From positions 1 through 39,403 of the forward strand of contig CALJFB010000036.1 of the NCBI GenBank assembly GCA_938073895.1: a stretch of DNA of 39,403 nucleotides. Reading direction: 5' to 3'. Below the pieces are notes generated by a model. That model made no database searches and was not told where the DNA came from. It worked only from the letters and a program-made list of their open reading frames with translations. This document shows positions 9,836 to 17,651 of the stretch, one piece after another (position 1 is the first letter of the stretch; every line of letters begins with the position of its first letter). The position numbers and the translations under genes were made by a program. Source of the stretch: an uncultured Flavobacteriaceae bacterium (GTDB lineage Bacteria > Bacteroidota > Bacteroidia > Flavobacteriales > Flavobacteriaceae).

Positions 9836-10197
9836 CGAAACCTATAAATGTTAAGCGTTAAGGTTCTTATAATTTTTGTTTATGGGAATGTAATTCAAAT
9901 CAATCTATAAAAAGATTAGCTATGTGTTCTTAAATTTCTGCAGTGGTTTTAATTTAAAACATTCGCTCTTGCATTTAAAATATATTCTTTTCTAATAGTT
10001 ATCTAAACACCATAAATATAACATTAGAATAATAACAGAATAACAACACTAGTTTTAGACATTGTAAACAACAAACCATTAAATATGCAGATTAAATTAG
10101 AAACTAAAAACACTTTAATAAAATATAATTCTAAAAATAATACAACAGTTTAGACATCATAAATAAATTGACGTTATTAAATATTATTATAAACAAA
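9836..10197. other. Gene-free AT-rich stretch
   Basis: I see no supported gene between the yaaA promoter and the terminator at 10198-10227. The longest notable frame is a 22-codon ATG frame at 10085 with no promoter or other support. No tRNA fold or repeat was found. Confidence 0.5.
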
Positions 10198-10227
10198 AAA
10201 ACGTCCAGATAAAAATCTAGACGTTTT
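10198..10227 (-). terminator. Terminator of the PASTA/pseudouridine-synthase operon
   Basis: Arms 10198-10210 and 10215-10227 form a 13-bp hairpin with a 4-nt loop. The one plus-strand mismatch becomes a U-G pair in minus-strand RNA, and a T-rich tail (TTTTTTTGTTT) follows on that strand. It lies about 45 nt past the stop at 10272. Confidence 0.85.
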
Positions 10228-10271
10228 GATTATATATAATAAGCACATCAACTTTTAAGCTTTAAAAAAAG

Positions 10272-11312
10272 TTACTCCGTTAAATGTTTTGAATAATGTT
10301 TCCATTTATCAATACAAATTGCCATATCTTCAGGCATATCTGTATTAAAACTCATAAACTTATTGGTAGTTGGATGCACAAAACCTAAAGTTTTGGCGTG
10401 TAGTGCTTGTCTTGGTAAAATTTTAAAACAATTATCTACAAACTGCTTGTATTTAGTAAAAGTTGTTCCTTTTAAAATACGTTCTCCACCATAACGCTCG
10501 TCGTTAAAAAGTGTATGTCCAATATGTTTCATGTGCACACGTATTTGGTGCGTACGTCCAGTTTCTAATTTACAAGACACTAAAGTTACATAACCTAAAC
10601 GTTCTAAAACTTTAAAATGTGTAACGGCTGGTTTTCCTTTGTCTTCTTCATCTCCAAAAAAGACTGTGTTTTGTAATCTATTTTTTGGATGTCTACCAAT
10701 ATGTCCTTCAATAGTACCTTCATCTTCTTCAACATTTCCCCAAACAATTGCAACATATTCGCGCTCGCTAGTTTTTGCTTTAAATTGAGCAGATAAATGT
10801 GCCATTGCGTGCTCGGTTTTAGCAACCACTAAAAGTCCGCTGGTATCTTTATCTATTCTATGAACTAATCCTGGTCTATCGCTAGAGTTATTTGGTAGGT
10901 TATCAAAATGATAAATTAACGCATTTATTAAAGTTCCAGAATAATTTCCGTGTCCTGGATGCACTACAATTCCGGCTTGCTTATTAACCACTAATAAATC
11001 GTCGTCTTCATAAACAATATCTATTGGCATATCTTCTCCAACTAATAAGTTTTCGAATGGTGGATGCTCAAAAAGCACTTTTATTTCATCTTCGCCTTTA
11101 ACCTTATAATTAGATTTTACAGGCTCTCCGTTAACGTGAATATTTCCACCTTTAGCAGCAGCTTGAATTTTTGTACGCGTTGCATTTTCAATAAAGTTCA
11201 TTAAATATTTATCAATACGTAATGGTTTTTGACCTTTATCTGCGGTTATACTGTAATGTTCGTATAATCCGTCTTCAGATTGTTCTACTAATTTTGGCGT
11301 GTTATCGTCCAT
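10272..11312 (-). CDS. RluA-family 23S rRNA pseudouridine synthase (RluD type)
   Basis: The 346-residue enzyme isomerises uridine to pseudouridine in structured RNA, probably 23S rRNA. An N-terminal S4 RNA-binding domain spans about 29-90 (LRIDKYL, then NIHVNG). The catalytic motif HRIDKDTSGL is at 151-160, with Asp154 as nucleophile, and the RTHQIRVHMKHIGH block follows near 255-270. Domain order and length fit RluD/RluC; which uridines are modified cannot be read from the sequence. It starts one base after the stop of the PASTA gene, so the two form an operon ending at the 10198-10227 terminator. Confidence 0.92.
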   Translation of the reverse strand: MDDNTPKLVEQSEDGLYEHYSITADKGQKPLRIDKYLMNFIENATRTKIQAAAKGGNIHVNGEPVKSNYKVKGEDEIKVLFEHPPFENLLVGEDMPIDIVYEDDDLLVVNKQAGIVVHPGHGNYSGTLINALIYHFDNLPNNSSDRPGLVHRIDKDTSGLLVVAKTEHAMAHLSAQFKAKTSEREYVAIVWGNVEEDEGTIEGHIGRHPKNRLQNTVFFGDEEDKGKPAVTHFKVLERLGYVTLVSCKLETGRTHQIRVHMKHIGHTLFNDERYGGERILKGTTFTKYKQFVDNCFKILPRQALHAKTLGFVHPTTNKFMSFNTDMPEDMAICIDKWKHYSKHLTE

Positions 11313-11313
11313 T

Positions 11314-11913
11314 TTATTCTTGAGTTGTTTCTATTGTGTCATCTAAAGTAGATGAACTTCCTGGACGTTTTCCATTTCCTAAAACTAGATCTATAACTGT
11401 TGTTTTAGGCAATTTTTTATTTGGTGCTATAGATTTTCCTTTAAACTGTAAATTTAAAACCACATCTTTTGCAATATTATCTACATAAGTAAGTTTACCA
11501 ATTTTAAATCCTAAAGCCTCTAAAGCTGGTTGTACTTGTCTTAAAGTGCGTTGTGTTACATCTGGCACTAAAACCTTGCGGTAACCAGATGGATTTAAGG
11601 TTACATATATTTTTCTATTCTCTTTTACTTTACTTTTAGGTTTTGGATCTTGTTCTATTACAGAAAAACGTGGATGTTTAGGGTTGTAATTAGCAGAATC
11701 TTGAACTACTAAAACCAAGTTTTCTTTCTCCAATTCTATTTCGGCAACTTTTAAAGATTTACCCGTTAGATTTGGAACAGTTTGAAATTCGCCATTATTA
11801 GTTGTACTATCTAACCACTTTAAAGCTAAAAATACAATTACAACTATTGCAACAATAGCCAAGGCAACTTGTTTAAAAAATGTTTTACTTACTAAAAACT
11901 TTATGAGACTCAT
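11314..11913 (-). CDS. PASTA-domain membrane protein
   Basis: The 199-residue protein has a short cytoplasmic N terminus, one membrane segment (about 14-32) and two PASTA domains outside (about 42-108 and 112-178; FQTVPNLTGKSL and KVLVPDVTQRTL mark their starts). PASTA domains bind peptidoglycan fragments or beta-lactams in other bacteria, but here there is no kinase or transpeptidase domain. The ATG at 11913 is chosen over one at 11946 because the -7 box at 11931-11938 lies between them. It is co-transcribed with the pseudouridine synthase and divergent from ddl, a cell-wall gene. Confidence 0.85.
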   Translation of the reverse strand: MSLIKFLVSKTFFKQVALAIVAIVVIVFLALKWLDSTTNNGEFQTVPNLTGKSLKVAEIELEKENLVLVVQDSANYNPKHPRFSVIEQDPKPKSKVKENRKIYVTLNPSGYRKVLVPDVTQRTLRQVQPALEALGFKIGKLTYVDNIAKDVVLNLQFKGKSIAPNKKLPKTTVIDLVLGNGKRPGSSSTLDDTIETTQE

Positions 11914-11930
11914 AATAAAAATTTGTAAGA

Positions 11931-11938
11931 CAAATATA
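11931..11938 (-). promoter_or_regulatory. -7 box for the PASTA operon
   Basis: TATATTTG on the minus strand matches TAnnTTTG and predicts an RNA start near 11925. This rules out the longer start at 11946 and supports translation from 11913. No TTTG occurs 19 nt upstream. Confidence 0.55.
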
Positions 11939-12033
11939 AAAAACAAAAGGGTTTATTAGTCTAATTTTAAGAAAATAGCAGTAGATTTATACCTCACATC
12001 AATATAAACACCTAAAAAGTGCCTACAATATCA

Positions 12034-13008
12034 ATGAAAAAAAATATTGCTATCATTATGGGAGGATTTTCGAGCGAATTCGAAATTTCTCTAAAAAGCG
12101 GAAACGTAGTTTATAACACGTTAGACCAAGCTAAATATAATGCCTATAGAATTCATATCTTTAAAGATAAATGGATTTATATAAATGCTAAAAATGAAGA
12201 ATTTCCAGTTAATAAACACGATTTTTCAATTACAGAAAACAACTCAAAAATTACTTTCGATTGTGTTTTTAATGCCATTCATGGTTCGCCCGGAGAAGAC
12301 GGTTTTATGCAAGCCTATTTAAAACTACTTAATATACCACATACCAGTTGCGGAATGCACCAAGCAAGCGTAACGTTTAATAAACGAGATTGTTTAAGTA
12401 TTTTAAAACCTTACGGAATTTTAACTGCCGAAAGTTTTTATATTAATCAAGGCGATACAGTTAACAATCAAGCAATAGTAGACAAAGTTGGGTTACCTTG
12501 TTTTGTAAAAGCAAATAAAGCTGGAAGTAGTTTTGGAATTTCTAAAGTTCATAAAATTGAAGAATTAGATAAAGCCATAGCAGTTGCGTTTAAAGAAGAT
12601 GATGAAATTATTATTGAATCATTTCTTGATGGCGTAGAAGTTTCAGTTGGTGTAATTACCTATAAAGGCAAAACTAAAGTGCTACCAATTACAGAAATTG
12701 TTAGCGAAAACGATTTCTTTGACTACGAAGCTAAATACCTAGGTAAATCTCAAGAAATTACGCCTGCACGTTTAACAAAAACTCAAGAAGATTTAGTTAA
12801 TAAAGAAGCTAAAAAAGTGTACGAAATTTTAAAAATGAAAGGCTTTAGTAGAACCGAATTTATTTTTAAAGATAATAAACCACACTTATTAGAAATGAAT
12901 ACAGTTCCAGGTTTAACCGAAGCTAGTATTTTACCTCAACAAGCAGCCGCTGCAGGAATTAGTATGGCAGAATTATTTAGTAATGCTATTGAAGAAGCTT
13001 TAAAATAA
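12034..13008 (+). CDS. ddl: D-alanine--D-alanine ligase
   Basis: The 324-residue ATP-grasp enzyme joins two D-alanines for the peptidoglycan pentapeptide. It begins MKKNIAIIMGGFSSE, and GSPGEDGFMQAYLKLLNIPHTS (about 85-106) is the conserved substrate region. ATP-grasp residues are in CFVKANKAGSSFGISKV (about 155-171), and the metal site is in LEMNTVPGLTEASILP near the C terminus. An upstream in-frame GTG (12019) is not needed: the ATG at 12034 gives the normal N terminus. It heads an apparent operon with the zinc-ribbon gene (24-nt gap) and coaD. Confidence 0.95.
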   Translation: MKKNIAIIMGGFSSEFEISLKSGNVVYNTLDQAKYNAYRIHIFKDKWIYINAKNEEFPVNKHDFSITENNSKITFDCVFNAIHGSPGEDGFMQAYLKLLNIPHTSCGMHQASVTFNKRDCLSILKPYGILTAESFYINQGDTVNNQAIVDKVGLPCFVKANKAGSSFGISKVHKIEELDKAIAVAFKEDDEIIIESFLDGVEVSVGVITYKGKTKVLPITEIVSENDFFDYEAKYLGKSQEITPARLTKTQEDLVNKEAKKVYEILKMKGFSRTEFIFKDNKPHLLEMNTVPGLTEASILPQQAAAAGISMAELFSNAIEEALK

Positions 13009-13032
13009 AACCACCAACCAAAAACAAATTAT

Positions 13033-13641
13033 ATGGTATTTTACGGAAAACGAAGCTCAAGAATTAAAGACGGAAGAATTAGTAATGTAACTTGTCCTAG
13101 TTGTGAAGAAAACACATCTATGACCTATTCTATTTTTGGAAAATATGCTCACATTTATTGGATACCAACTTTTCCAATGGGAAAAGAAAATAGTATAGAA
13201 TGTAATAATTGCAAACAAACATTTAAAGTAAAAGAACTATCCGAATCTATAAAAAACAAGTTTAATCTTGAAAAACAAGATGCTAAAACACCACTTTGGA
13301 ATTTTTCTGGTTTAGCCTTAATTGCTTGTGTTATTTTAGGTATTATGTATTTAGCAAAGCAAGACAAAATTAATACTGCTAAGTATATTGAAACGCCACA
13401 ATTTGGAGATGTTTATAAAATTAAAGGTTCAGAAAGTGGATTTATTACAACAATGAAAATTATTGAAGTTTCTAAAGACAGTGTTTTTGTATCCTATAAT
13501 AACTATGAAAGTGACGATTATTCTATGTCAAAAATAGATAAAGCAGAAAACTATAATACCACAGATATCTATGGTTTTTCAAATAAGGAAATAAAAGAGA
13601 TGTTTGCTAAAAAAGAAATATCAGACGTAAAACGTAAGTAA
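13033..13641 (+). CDS. Zinc-ribbon membrane protein of unknown function
   Basis: The 202-residue protein has paired cysteines at 21/24 (CPSC) and 57/60 (CNNC), which should bind one zinc. A lysine-rich linker follows, then one membrane segment (about 88-106) and a C-terminal domain of about 90 residues that looks beta-rich (FGDVYKIKG, DSVFVSYNNYE). It lies between ddl and coaD with gaps of 24 and 10 nt, so it is co-transcribed with them. I do not recognise a characterised relative. A role in sensing or holding an envelope partner is only a guess. Confidence 0.7.
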   Translation: MVFYGKRSSRIKDGRISNVTCPSCEENTSMTYSIFGKYAHIYWIPTFPMGKENSIECNNCKQTFKVKELSESIKNKFNLEKQDAKTPLWNFSGLALIACVILGIMYLAKQDKINTAKYIETPQFGDVYKIKGSESGFITTMKIIEVSKDSVFVSYNNYESDDYSMSKIDKAENYNTTDIYGFSNKEIKEMFAKKEISDVKRK

Positions 13642-13651
13642 AACTAAGATT

Positions 13652-14110
13652 ATGAAAAGAGCTATTTTTCCGGGATCTTTTGATCCTATTACCAAAGGCC
13701 ATTTTGATATTATAAAACGTGGCATTACACTTTTTGATGAAATTATTGTTGCCATTGGCGTTAATTCGAGCAAAAAATATATGTTCTCTCTAGAAGAACG
13801 TAAAAATTTTATAAAAGAAGCTTTTAAAGACGAACCAAAAGTTACAGTTGTAGACTACAAAGGCTTAACCGTAGATTTCTGTATAGAAAACAACGTAAAC
13901 TTTATTTTAAGAGGTTTACGTAATCCTGCAGATTTTGAATTCGAAAAAGCAATTGCCCATACCAATAGAGATTTAGCACCAATAGAAACCGTGTTTTTAT
14001 TAACTGCCGCAAATACATCTTACATATCTTCTTCTATTGTTAGAGAAGTTATTAGACATAATGGCGATTATACTAAGCTGGTTCCAAATAGTGTTAGAGT
14101 TGAGATTTAG
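13652..14110 (+). CDS. coaD: Pantetheine-phosphate adenylyltransferase
   Basis: The 152-residue enzyme transfers AMP from ATP to 4'-phosphopantetheine, the penultimate step of coenzyme A synthesis. The nucleotidyltransferase signature is FPGSFDPITKGH (6-17), with the TKGH version of the HxGH motif. RGLRNPADFEFE (about 88-99) and the C-terminal TAANTSYISSSIVRE (about 117-131) are typical of CoaD. Length is slightly short of the usual 155-160 residues but complete. It is the last gene of the ddl run, 10 nt after the zinc-ribbon gene. Confidence 0.96.
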   Translation: MKRAIFPGSFDPITKGHFDIIKRGITLFDEIIVAIGVNSSKKYMFSLEERKNFIKEAFKDEPKVTVVDYKGLTVDFCIENNVNFILRGLRNPADFEFEKAIAHTNRDLAPIETVFLLTAANTSYISSSIVREVIRHNGDYTKLVPNSVRVEI

Positions 14111-14333
14111 CTTTTAAACAAAAATGAATAGGAATTAATTAACAAAAATAAATTAGTTATATTTAGTATTTTAACCATGTAACTAATCATACACATCAAC
14201 GTTAACGATATTTTTTACCAGTACTGAAATAAGATTACACGTATCTTTAAATTATAAAACACCTAATATGGTATATAAATTCAATTTTAACTTGTAGCCA
14301 TATTTTAGAACTAGACATTACAAAAAAAGATTA

Positions 14334-15056
14334 ATGAAAGAAAAATTAAGGAACATTATAGAAGATAATACATCCAAAAAAGGAAAAATATTTGACTATT
14401 TTATTCAAATTTTAATTCTACTATCGCTTGTTGCTTTTACAATTGAAACCTTTCCTGACAACTCTAAAAACACAATTGAATTTCTAAAAACTTTTGAATT
14501 ATTATGTGTCGCAATATTTTCTATTGAATACATATTGAGAATTTACGTTTCAAAAAAACCTTTTAGATATATTTTTAGCTTTTATGGAATAATTGACTTC
14601 CTTGCTATTTTCCCTTTCTATCTGAAAGGAGCATATGACTTAAGAGCATTGAGAGCTTTTAGGATTTTTAGAATATTTAGAGCTTTAAAACTAATTAGAT
14701 ACAATAAAGCCTTAAATCGATTTCATATAGCAGCTAAAATTGTGAAAGAGGAAATAATTCTATTTTTAATTGTAACATCAATTTTCATTTTTCTAGCATC
14801 TGCAGGAATTTACTTTTTTGAAAACAAAGCTCAACCAGAAATTTTCACTTCTGTAGTGCATAGTGGTTGGTGGGCAGTTGTAACTTTAACTACAGTTGGT
14901 TATGGAGATGTTTATCCGATAACAGTTGGAGGGAAAATATTTACTTTTTTCATATTGCTAATTGGTGTTGGTATTGTTACAATCCCAGCAGGTTTAGTTG
15001 CAAGTGCTTTATCAAAAGCAAGAGAAATAGAAGAAGAAAACATAAAAAAAAACTAA
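14334..15056 (+). CDS. Voltage-gated potassium channel (six-helix, Kv type)
   Basis: The 240-residue protein has the six membrane segments of a voltage-gated K+ channel. The S4 helix carries a basic residue at every third place (Arg104, 107, 110, 113, 116, Lys119, Arg122). The selectivity filter TTVGYGD is at 186-192 between the pore helix and S6. There is no large cytoplasmic domain, as in KvAP-like channels, only a short charged C-terminal helix. It should form a tetramer in the inner membrane. The next gene begins 9 nt downstream, and about 220 nt of AT-rich DNA lies before it. Confidence 0.92.
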   Translation: MKEKLRNIIEDNTSKKGKIFDYFIQILILLSLVAFTIETFPDNSKNTIEFLKTFELLCVAIFSIEYILRIYVSKKPFRYIFSFYGIIDFLAIFPFYLKGAYDLRALRAFRIFRIFRALKLIRYNKALNRFHIAAKIVKEEIILFLIVTSIFIFLASAGIYFFENKAQPEIFTSVVHSGWWAVVTLTTVGYGDVYPITVGGKIFTFFILLIGVGIVTIPAGLVASALSKAREIEEENIKKN

Positions 15057-15065
15057 CTAAAAAAA

Positions 15066-15797
15066 ATGAATATACTAAACGACATCGTTAGTGGTGCATC
15101 AAGACAATTTGGAAGAGAATTTGGTCGTGCAGGAGCAAATGCAATTTTAAAAGGAGCTAATTCATACACAGTTCAAGGAATAAATGATTATTCGGGTAGA
15201 ATAAAACCTTCTGATAGTCAAATAATAAAGTCTATTAAGGAAATTCAAAAAATCAAATTTGTTTCAACTAATAAAGCAAATGCGTCAAGATTAATAGAAA
15301 TAACAGATTTAATGTTATCAAACATATCTTTTACTGGTAATGAAACTTTAAATCAATTAACTGACCTTAATGAGTTAGTGAATCAATACAATAATAAATT
15401 TGACCATGGAAGTTCTTTAATTGATGATAACTTTGAAGACAAGAGTATTGACTATTTAGAAGATAAGCGTAAAGAGTTTGTTACTTTAATGGATAAATTT
15501 AATAATAACACAAAAGCATTTATCAATAGTAATCTTGAATTAGCTAAACAAACTAGAAAATCAAAAAAGACAGCAACAATTTTAGCATTCCCGATTTTAG
15601 GAAGCTTAGGAGTTCATAAATTTTATCTAGGACAAATTGGACAAGGAATTTTATTTTTAATATTTTCATTTTCACTTATTCCTACTATAATTTCACTTTT
15701 TGAATTTATTTCATATTTATCGATGTCAACAGAAAAATTTAACACTAAATTTAATCCAGAATATAGTTATTACAATCAATTTAGAATAACAAACTAA
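15066..15797 (+). CDS. TM2-domain protein
   Basis: The 243-residue protein has an N-terminal region of about 165 residues, mostly predicted helix and rich in Asn and Lys. A C-terminal TM2 domain follows (about 166-225): KKTATILAFPILGSLGVHKF, YLGQIGQGILFLIF, then a second helix. TM2 domains are paired helices with a conserved turn, often in uncharacterised membrane proteins. It begins 9 nt after the K+ channel gene, so the two are probably one transcript ending at the terminator at 15822-15862. Its function is unknown; a partner role to the channel is inference from position only. Confidence 0.8.
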   Translation: MNILNDIVSGASRQFGREFGRAGANAILKGANSYTVQGINDYSGRIKPSDSQIIKSIKEIQKIKFVSTNKANASRLIEITDLMLSNISFTGNETLNQLTDLNELVNQYNNKFDHGSSLIDDNFEDKSIDYLEDKRKEFVTLMDKFNNNTKAFINSNLELAKQTRKSKKTATILAFPILGSLGVHKFYLGQIGQGILFLIFSFSLIPTIISLFEFISYLSMSTEKFNTKFNPEYSYYNQFRITN

Positions 15798-15821
15798 GTA
15801 CAACAACCAAATATAACCAAT

Positions 15822-15862
15822 AAAAAATCCTCAAAATTGAAATTCAATTTTGAGGATTTTTT
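15822..15862. terminator. Bidirectional terminator
   Basis: Two perfect 20-nt arms (15822-15841 and 15843-15862) flank one central A. The arms start with six A and end with six T, so either strand gives a GC-containing stem followed by a U tract. It lies between the convergent TM2 and SulP genes and can serve both. Confidence 0.93.
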
Positions 15863-15889
15863 ATGTAACAACTAAATACTATTAACTAA

Positions 15890-17551
15890 CTAAAACTTAT
15901 ACTCGCCAATTGGCTTAGGGAAATCTTCTGGATTAGCAGCTAAATGGTATCTTGGATCGTCAATATCGTCCACAATAACTTGTCTTAGTTTTGGGTTAGA
16001 TTTACATAGTAAAGCTTTACAATCTTGACTTAAATGCTTCAGTTTTATTTGCTTGTTTTCCTTTTCATATTTTTCGACTAAAAGCGTAATCGCTTCTAAA
16101 GCAGAATGATCGCTTATTCTAGATTCTACAAAGTCAATCTCTACAGATTCTGGATCTGTTTTTACATCAAATTTATCGTTAAAAGCTTGAATACTTCCAA
16201 AAAATAATGGACCCCAAATTTCGTAAACTTTAGTGCCATCTTCTTTAATACGTTTACGTGCTCTAATTTTCTTAGCGTTTTCCCAAGCAAAAACTAAAGC
16301 CGAAATTATAACTCCAATAAATACAGCAACTGCTAAATCTACAAATACAGTAACTAAAGAAACGGTAATTAAAACTACAGCATCCGACATTGGAATTTTC
16401 TTTAATATTCTAAAACTTGACCAAGCAAATGTTTCTATAACCATCATAAACATAACACCAACTAAAGCTGCAATTGGAACCATTTCTATTAATTGATCTG
16501 CAAAAAGTATAAATGATAATAAAGTAACTGCCATCATAATTCCGGATAAACGTCCGCGTCCACCAGCATTTACGTTTATTACTGTTTGACCAATCATACC
16601 ACAACCGCCAGTTCCACCAAACAAACCAGAAACAATATTTCCTGCTCCTTGTGCAACACATTCTCTATTTCCGTTTCCTCTGGTTTCGGTAATTTCATCG
16701 ACTAAATTCATAGTCATTAAAGACTCTATTAATCCAACCGAAGCTGCTAAAAATGCAGGTAAAGCAATAAATTTTAAGGTATCTAAATTAAATGGTAATT
16801 TCTCCCAAAGTTCTAAATTAGGTGTTGGAAATTCGCCTTTTAAACCAGTTCCGCCACCTTCAATTATATAAGAACCAACTGTAGAAACATCCATATTAAA
16901 ACCAATTACAATTAAACTGGTTATTAAGATAGCCGTTAATGCCGCAGGTAATTTTTTTGTTATTTTAGGTAAACCCCAAATTATTGCCATAGTTAATAAC
17001 ACTAAACCAATCATTATATATAATTCCTGACCTTGCATATAAGTACTAACATATTCTTTTACGCCAGCCGAAGATATTTGTAGGTTTTTATGCGAAAACA
17101 TTTTTACCTGAGCCATAAAAATAACTATAGATAATCCGTTAACAAAACCCATCATTACTGGATGCGGAATTAAACGAACAAAACGTCCTAATTTAAAAAC
17201 ACCAGCCAAAATTTGAATAATTCCCATAAGAACTACACAAGCCATAAGGTAGAAAAAACCCATATTTTCTATTGGTACGTCTAACAACATGCCTTTGGTA
17301 TGTCCATCGGCAATCATTGTTACAAAAATAACGGCAACAGCTCCTGCAGCACCAGAAATTAATCCAGGTCTACCACCAAAAATAGCCGTAATTAATCCAA
17401 TAATAAAAGCACCAGATAATGCCATTAACGGATCTATTTGTGCTACAAATGCAAATGCCACCACTTCTGGAATCATTGCAAGAGAAACGGTTATACCTGC
17501 TAACACATCATCTTTTGCGTTTGGAACTATTTTTCGAAGAAATTCTGTCAT
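15890..17551 (-). CDS. SulP/SLC26-family anion transporter with STAS domain
   Basis: The 553-residue inner-membrane protein belongs to the SulP family. A long membrane domain of about 12 or more helices (about 10-415) includes the conserved N-terminal stretch AGITVSLAMIPEVVAFAFVA and the GGTGGCGMIGQT loop. A C-terminal STAS domain spans about 425-530 (EIWGPLFFGSIQAF, VEIDFVESRISDHSALEAI). Members carry sulfate, bicarbonate or other anions; the substrate cannot be read here. The ATG at 17551 is used, not 17575, because the -7 box covers 17573-17580. It stands alone, divergent from the M14 peptidase gene. Confidence 0.9.
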   Translation of the reverse strand: MTEFLRKIVPNAKDDVLAGITVSLAMIPEVVAFAFVAQIDPLMALSGAFIIGLITAIFGGRPGLISGAAGAVAVIFVTMIADGHTKGMLLDVPIENMGFFYLMACVVLMGIIQILAGVFKLGRFVRLIPHPVMMGFVNGLSIVIFMAQVKMFSHKNLQISSAGVKEYVSTYMQGQELYIMIGLVLLTMAIIWGLPKITKKLPAALTAILITSLIVIGFNMDVSTVGSYIIEGGGTGLKGEFPTPNLELWEKLPFNLDTLKFIALPAFLAASVGLIESLMTMNLVDEITETRGNGNRECVAQGAGNIVSGLFGGTGGCGMIGQTVINVNAGGRGRLSGIMMAVTLLSFILFADQLIEMVPIAALVGVMFMMVIETFAWSSFRILKKIPMSDAVVLITVSLVTVFVDLAVAVFIGVIISALVFAWENAKKIRARKRIKEDGTKVYEIWGPLFFGSIQAFNDKFDVKTDPESVEIDFVESRISDHSALEAITLLVEKYEKENKQIKLKHLSQDCKALLCKSNPKLRQVIVDDIDDPRYHLAANPEDFPKPIGEYKF

Positions 17552-17572
17552 AATACCTAATTTTTGAAGCTG

Positions 17573-17603
17573 CAAAAGTACGCTTAATTAAAAGATACAC
17601 AAA
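17573..17603 (-). promoter_or_regulatory. Promoter of the SulP gene
   Basis: TTTG at 17603-17600, a 19-nt spacer and TACTTTTG at 17580-17573 on the minus strand are a full match to the Bacteroidota consensus. RNA would start near 17568, so the in-frame ATG at 17575 cannot be translated and 17551 is the start. Confidence 0.85.
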
Positions 17604-17613
17604 TGGATATGCT

Positions 17614-17621
17614 TATATTTG
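17614..17621 (+). promoter_or_regulatory. -7 box for the M14 peptidase gene
   Basis: TATATTTG on the plus strand matches TAnnTTTG, 30 nt before the ATG at 17652. The -33 region would overlap the core of the divergent SulP promoter, where no TTTG is seen. Confidence 0.5.
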
Positions 17622-17651
17622 TTATTTATACCAATTACTAAACTATTTTAG

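Noticed and set aside
10085-10153. 22-codon ATG frame in the gap between yaaA and the pseudouridine-synthase operon
   Set aside because: Short, Asn/Lys-rich and without promoter or conserved motif. Frames of this size are expected by chance in AT-rich DNA.
12019-12033. GTG start for ddl
   Set aside because: It adds five residues before the normal MKKNIAIIMGG start. No family member is known to me with that extension.
14867-15091. 74-codon plus-strand frame over the end of the K+ channel gene
   Set aside because: It is an alternative frame through the selectivity-filter region, rich in Trp and Arg, with no start signal; the channel frame is clearly the real one.
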